A model generated the notes under the pieces. That model did no database searches, was not told where the DNA came from, and worked only from the letters and a program-made list of their open reading frames with translations. Positions 5,737-8,235 of a stretch of 8,235 bases of DNA are shown piece by piece; the first letter of the stretch is position 1; every line of letters begins with the position of its first letter. The position numbers were made by a program, and so were the translations under genes. This DNA is from Desulfobacula sp. (GTDB lineage Bacteria > Desulfobacterota > Desulfobacteria > Desulfobacterales > Desulfobacteraceae), in the NCBI GenBank assembly GCA_029940245.1, contig JAOZRF010000108.1, positions 1 to 8,235 on the forward strand. The letters run 5' to 3'.

Positions 5737-7329
5737 TTACATCTTAGTCATATCTATGTTGATCTTATCTCCGGGCCTGGGGATCATTGCATCATATCCT
5801 TTTTCCCGAAGATGCTTTGCAAAGGCCGCACTTTGAGCCTTTTCCCCATGGACAACAGCGATTTTCTTAATTCGAAGATTTGATCCCGTAATAATTTTTT
5901 CAAGTTCATGCTTGTCCCCATGGGCACTGAATCCGCCTATTTTTTCAACTTTTGCACGCAAGGGATAGGTTTTCCCCAGTATCTTTATTTCAGGAACCTC
6001 TCCATTATTCCCGGGTTCTTCATCCTGGGCTCCCAGGTCTTCAATCCGCCTGCCCAAGGTATTTTCAGCCATATACCCCACCAGCAGGATGGTATTTTTT
6101 GGATCATGAATCTTATATCGAAGATGGTGCAGAATTCTTCCGGCCTCACACATTCCCGAGGCTGAGATCACCACATGGGACGATGTATCCTTATTCAGCT
6201 CCATGGATTCCTGCACGGTCTGAACAAATTTGATTTTTTCAAACTGAAATGGATTTTCCCCTTTTTCAAGAAATGTTTTATGGGTGTCCTTATCATAGGC
6301 CTCCGGGTGTTCGCCAAACACCTTGGTAAGATTGGTTGCCAAGGGGCTGTCAACATAAACGGGTCTTCTTGGCACCTCGCCCTTATCATAAAGCTCATGA
6401 AGAATATAAATTAATTCCTGGGTCCTGCCAAAAGCAAAAGAGGGAATGATCACAGATCCGCCTCTTTCAAATGTATCATTTAAGACTTTTTTCAATCTTT
6501 TTTCCAAATCTTCGACAGGCTCGTGTTCCCGATCACCATAGGTACTTTCTGTGATGAACAGATCAATATCAAGATCTTCTTCGTCAAATACCAGGGTTGG
6601 ATCCCGTAATATGGGTTTTCCAAACCGTCCCACATCCCCCGTATACAGCACCCTTGTTGTTTTATCATCTCTTTTAATGGTCACCACTGAAAAAGCTGAT
6701 CCAAGAATATGACCGGCCACATAAAACTTTACCGTGGTATCTTCACCAATGGTCACAGGATAATTAAAGGGATATCCATCAATAAAGCCAAGGGATTGCC
6801 TTGCCTCATCCATGGTATAAAGCGGGGTGACAATATCAAGTTGATGTTGTTTTTGAAGCTTGTGAATGGCTTCAATATCAAGTTCATAAGCATTCTTTTT
6901 CAACATTTTTTTGATGTCGCTTTTTTCCTTATTTGAAACATCCTGCTTTACATTATTCTGTTCTGCCTGGCGCAAAAAAGATCTGAGTGATTTATAGTTC
7001 AAATATTGTGCATCTGATTCCTGGATATGTCCGCTGTCCATTAACATATAATCCAGGGCATCTGCCGTGGGCCGGGTGGTCATAACACGTCCGGAAAAAC
7101 CTTCTTTTGTCAACAGGGGGATACGGCCTGAGTGATCAATATGGGCATGGGATAGAATCATATTGGTGATCTTACTTCTATCAATGGGAAAGATTTGATT
7201 TTTTTCTTTGCTTTCTTTTCGCCTGCCCTGGAACATACCGCAATCAAAAAGAATTTTATCCCTGCCTGTATCCAGAAGATGCATTGATCCTGTCACTTCA
7301 CCTGCTGCGCCGTAAAAAGTTACATTCAT
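5737..7329 (-). CDS. Beta-CASP metallo-beta-lactamase fold RNase (CPSF73/TTHA0252-like)
   Basis: This 530-residue cytoplasmic metallo-hydrolase probably cuts RNA. The metallo-beta-lactamase core shows Asp29 (LFDCG), HAHIDH at 61-66, His207 (AGHILGSA), and Asp232 (TGDVG), which together form the two-zinc site. The beta-CASP part shows Glu261 in ITESTYGDR, FAFGRTQE (298-305), the motif B His470 in GGFSAHGD, and the motif C His494 in VVHGEK, with a C-terminal RMMBL segment. All catalytic residues appear intact. Bacterial relatives I know are about 430-470 residues. The extra length sits mainly in a charged, Lys-rich insert near 112-165 and a smaller Glu/Asn-rich one near 433-446. The ATG at 7329 has GAGG at 7338-7335, 5 bases away. 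It is the second gene of the run, 58 bases after the DUF4197 gene. RNase activity is known for the family; its RNA target here is unknown. Confidence 0.92.
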   Translation of the reverse strand: MNVTFYGAAGEVTGSMHLLDTGRDKILFDCGMFQGRRKESKEKNQIFPIDRSKITNMILSHAHIDHSGRIPLLTKEGFSGRVMTTRPTADALDYMLMDSGHIQESDAQYLNYKSLRSFLRQAEQNNVKQDVSNKEKSDIKKMLKKNAYELDIEAIHKLQKQHQLDIVTPLYTMDEARQSLGFIDGYPFNYPVTIGEDTTVKFYVAGHILGSAFSVVTIKRDDKTTRVLYTGDVGRFGKPILRDPTLVFDEEDLDIDLFITESTYGDREHEPVEDLEKRLKKVLNDTFERGGSVIIPSFAFGRTQELIYILHELYDKGEVPRRPVYVDSPLATNLTKVFGEHPEAYDKDTHKTFLEKGENPFQFEKIKFVQTVQESMELNKDTSSHVVISASGMCEAGRILHHLRYKIHDPKNTILLVGYMAENTLGRRIEDLGAQDEEPGNNGEVPEIKILGKTYPLRAKVEKIGGFSAHGDKHELEKIITGSNLRIKKIAVVHGEKAQSAAFAKHLREKGYDAMIPRPGDKINIDMTKM

Positions 7330-7353
7330 AGTTGCCTCAATTCCTGTTCTCTG

Positions 7354-7381
7354 GTTATAATAAAATCCACAAAAGTGGTAA
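7354..7381 (-). promoter_or_regulatory. Weak candidate promoter before the beta-CASP RNase gene
   Basis: On the minus strand, TTACCA (7381-7376) and TATAAC (7359-7354) are 16 bases apart, giving a start near 7347 and an 18-base leader. A short dyad, CCAC-AAAA-GTGG at 7367-7378, overlaps it. This gap separates a secreted protein from a cytoplasmic RNase, so an independent promoter is plausible, but the match is modest. Confidence 0.22.
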
Positions 7382-7387
7382 GTTGTA

Positions 7388-8164
7388 CTATCTATTAAAG
7401 ACTTTTTTCAAAAGCTCTGTCGTTCTTTTAACCGGGTTCTGCCGGATTTCTGCCTCTTCTTTTGCCATATAATAAAAAATACCATCCATTCCTTTTTCAA
7501 CCACATGATCGGTAAGATCCGCTTTTACATCCGGCACAAAGGGAATGGATTTGTATCCTTTCATCATATCGTCATAAGACTTTACCGCACCGACCCGGGA
7601 CAGGCTGTCCTCAATCACAGGCTTCATTTCTTTGGAAAGTTCCGGTGACATCTTTGTTCTAAAATACTGTGTGGCAGCATCTTTCGGTCCGTTATAAATT
7701 CCTTTTACATCCTCCATTGTCATACTGGTAATGGCATCCCCAAATAATTGTTTTGCCTTTGGTGTAGCAATTTCTGCCGCCCTGTTCAACTTTAACTCAA
7801 GATCTTCAAACAAAGATGACATACCCACCTTGCTTAACATGGATTTCACCTTTTCAAGACTTGCAGGCAAGGGGATATGGATATTGAAATCCTTGTTAAA
7901 GCCATCTGTTGTCCCCAATTGGTTCACAACAGTTTCCGAACCTACCTTAAGGGCTTCTTTGAGTCCGGCACCGATTTCTTCCGTGGTCAGCGCACTTGCT
8001 TTATCGCCCCCTCCAAACGATTTTAAAAGATCACTGCCTTTATTGAGCCAGGAATTGCCGGCAAAAACCGGTGCTGATAATATCAATGCGACCATGACTG
8101 CCAATTGCAGCATACATATAAACTTAAAATTTAAATATTTCATTTCCCCTTTGTTATTAACCAT
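7388..8164 (-). CDS. DUF4197 family protein with N-terminal signal peptide
   Basis: This 258-residue protein of unknown function matches my memory of the DUF4197 family. After a polar start, a hydrophobic stretch (about 15-34) ends APVFA-G, a likely signal peptidase I site near residue 35, so the mature protein should be periplasmic. Family-like phrases follow: LTTEEIGAGLKEALKVG (59-75), NIHIPLP (94-100), LNRAAE (126-131), MTMEDVKGIYNG (148-159), AATQYFR (163-169), MDGIFYYMAKEEAEIRQNP (226-244), and a final LLKKVFNR. No Cys lipobox and no catalytic motif was seen. The ATG at 8164 is preceded by AAGGA at 7-base spacing. A second in-frame ATG at residue 8 follows GGGG by only 2 bases and is less likely. 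It is the first gene of the run seen here, and its promoter probably lies upstream of the window edge. Confidence 0.88.
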   Translation of the reverse strand: MVNNKGEMKYLNFKFICMLQLAVMVALILSAPVFAGNSWLNKGSDLLKSFGGGDKASALTTEEIGAGLKEALKVGSETVVNQLGTTDGFNKDFNIHIPLPASLEKVKSMLSKVGMSSLFEDLELKLNRAAEIATPKAKQLFGDAITSMTMEDVKGIYNGPKDAATQYFRTKMSPELSKEMKPVIEDSLSRVGAVKSYDDMMKGYKSIPFVPDVKADLTDHVVEKGMDGIFYYMAKEEAEIRQNPVKRTTELLKKVFNR

Positions 8165-8235
8165 GATTTTATCCTTTTAATTCAACTTTCGGCCTTAAGT
8201 CCTTGCAGACGGGGTCAGGCTTGTTTTATTGTGTT

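Noticed and set aside
7367..7378. CCAC-AAAA-GTGG dyad as a terminator after the DUF4197 gene
   Set aside because: The stem is only 4 base pairs and no continuous T run follows on the minus strand.
7731..8180. 149-codon plus-strand open frame
   Set aside because: It lies wholly across the DUF4197 gene on the opposite strand, which has family-like motifs and a good ribosome binding site; the plus-strand product shows no recognisable motif.

Overview
The window holds one long run of genes, all on the minus strand. In transcription order (right to left) they are: a secreted DUF4197 protein, a beta-CASP metallo-beta-lactamase RNase, a response regulator, a CooC-type nickel-insertion ATPase, a class I methyltransferase, the radical SAM enzyme AmrS, a UbiA-type prenyltransferase, an HD-containing tRNA nucleotidyltransferase, and the first 25 codons of a gene that looks like serB. 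No tRNA, rRNA, CRISPR array, complete insertion sequence or phage gene was found. No plus-strand gene is supported, and no gene-free stretch exceeds about 170 bases.

The gene set suggests an anaerobic, AT-rich deltaproteobacterium, most likely a sulfate reducer of the Desulfobacteraceae/Desulfobacula type. The reasons are a CooC protein (carbon monoxide dehydrogenase maturation), an AmmeMemoRadiSam radical SAM enzyme, a UbiA homologue of the kind found in menaquinone-only bacteria, and a response regulator with the Cys-rich tail common in this group. This placement is inferred from gene content and was not tested by any search.

Layout: 8164-5132 carries DUF4197, the RNase and the response regulator, separated by 44-58 base gaps that could hold weak promoters or an SD-masking hairpin. 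From 5052 to 1640, cooC, the methyltransferase, amrS and the prenyltransferase are packed with 14-base, 2-base and overlapping junctions, which is a strong sign of one translationally coupled operon. The tRNA nucleotidyltransferase follows after 55 bases. A 172-base gap with an interrupted dyad and a candidate promoter then precedes the serB-like gene.

No single pathway explains all the genes. CooC and AmrS both concern metal or radical chemistry typical of anaerobes. The methyltransferase and prenyltransferase could both modify a quinone or another lipid. The points most worth a second look are the shortened motif A-to-B loop in the CCA-family enzyme (a hallmark of CC-adding rather than full CCA-adding enzymes), the tight CooC/methyltransferase/AmrS/UbiA coupling, the Cys-rich tail on the response regulator, and the hairpin that overlaps that regulator's ribosome binding site.
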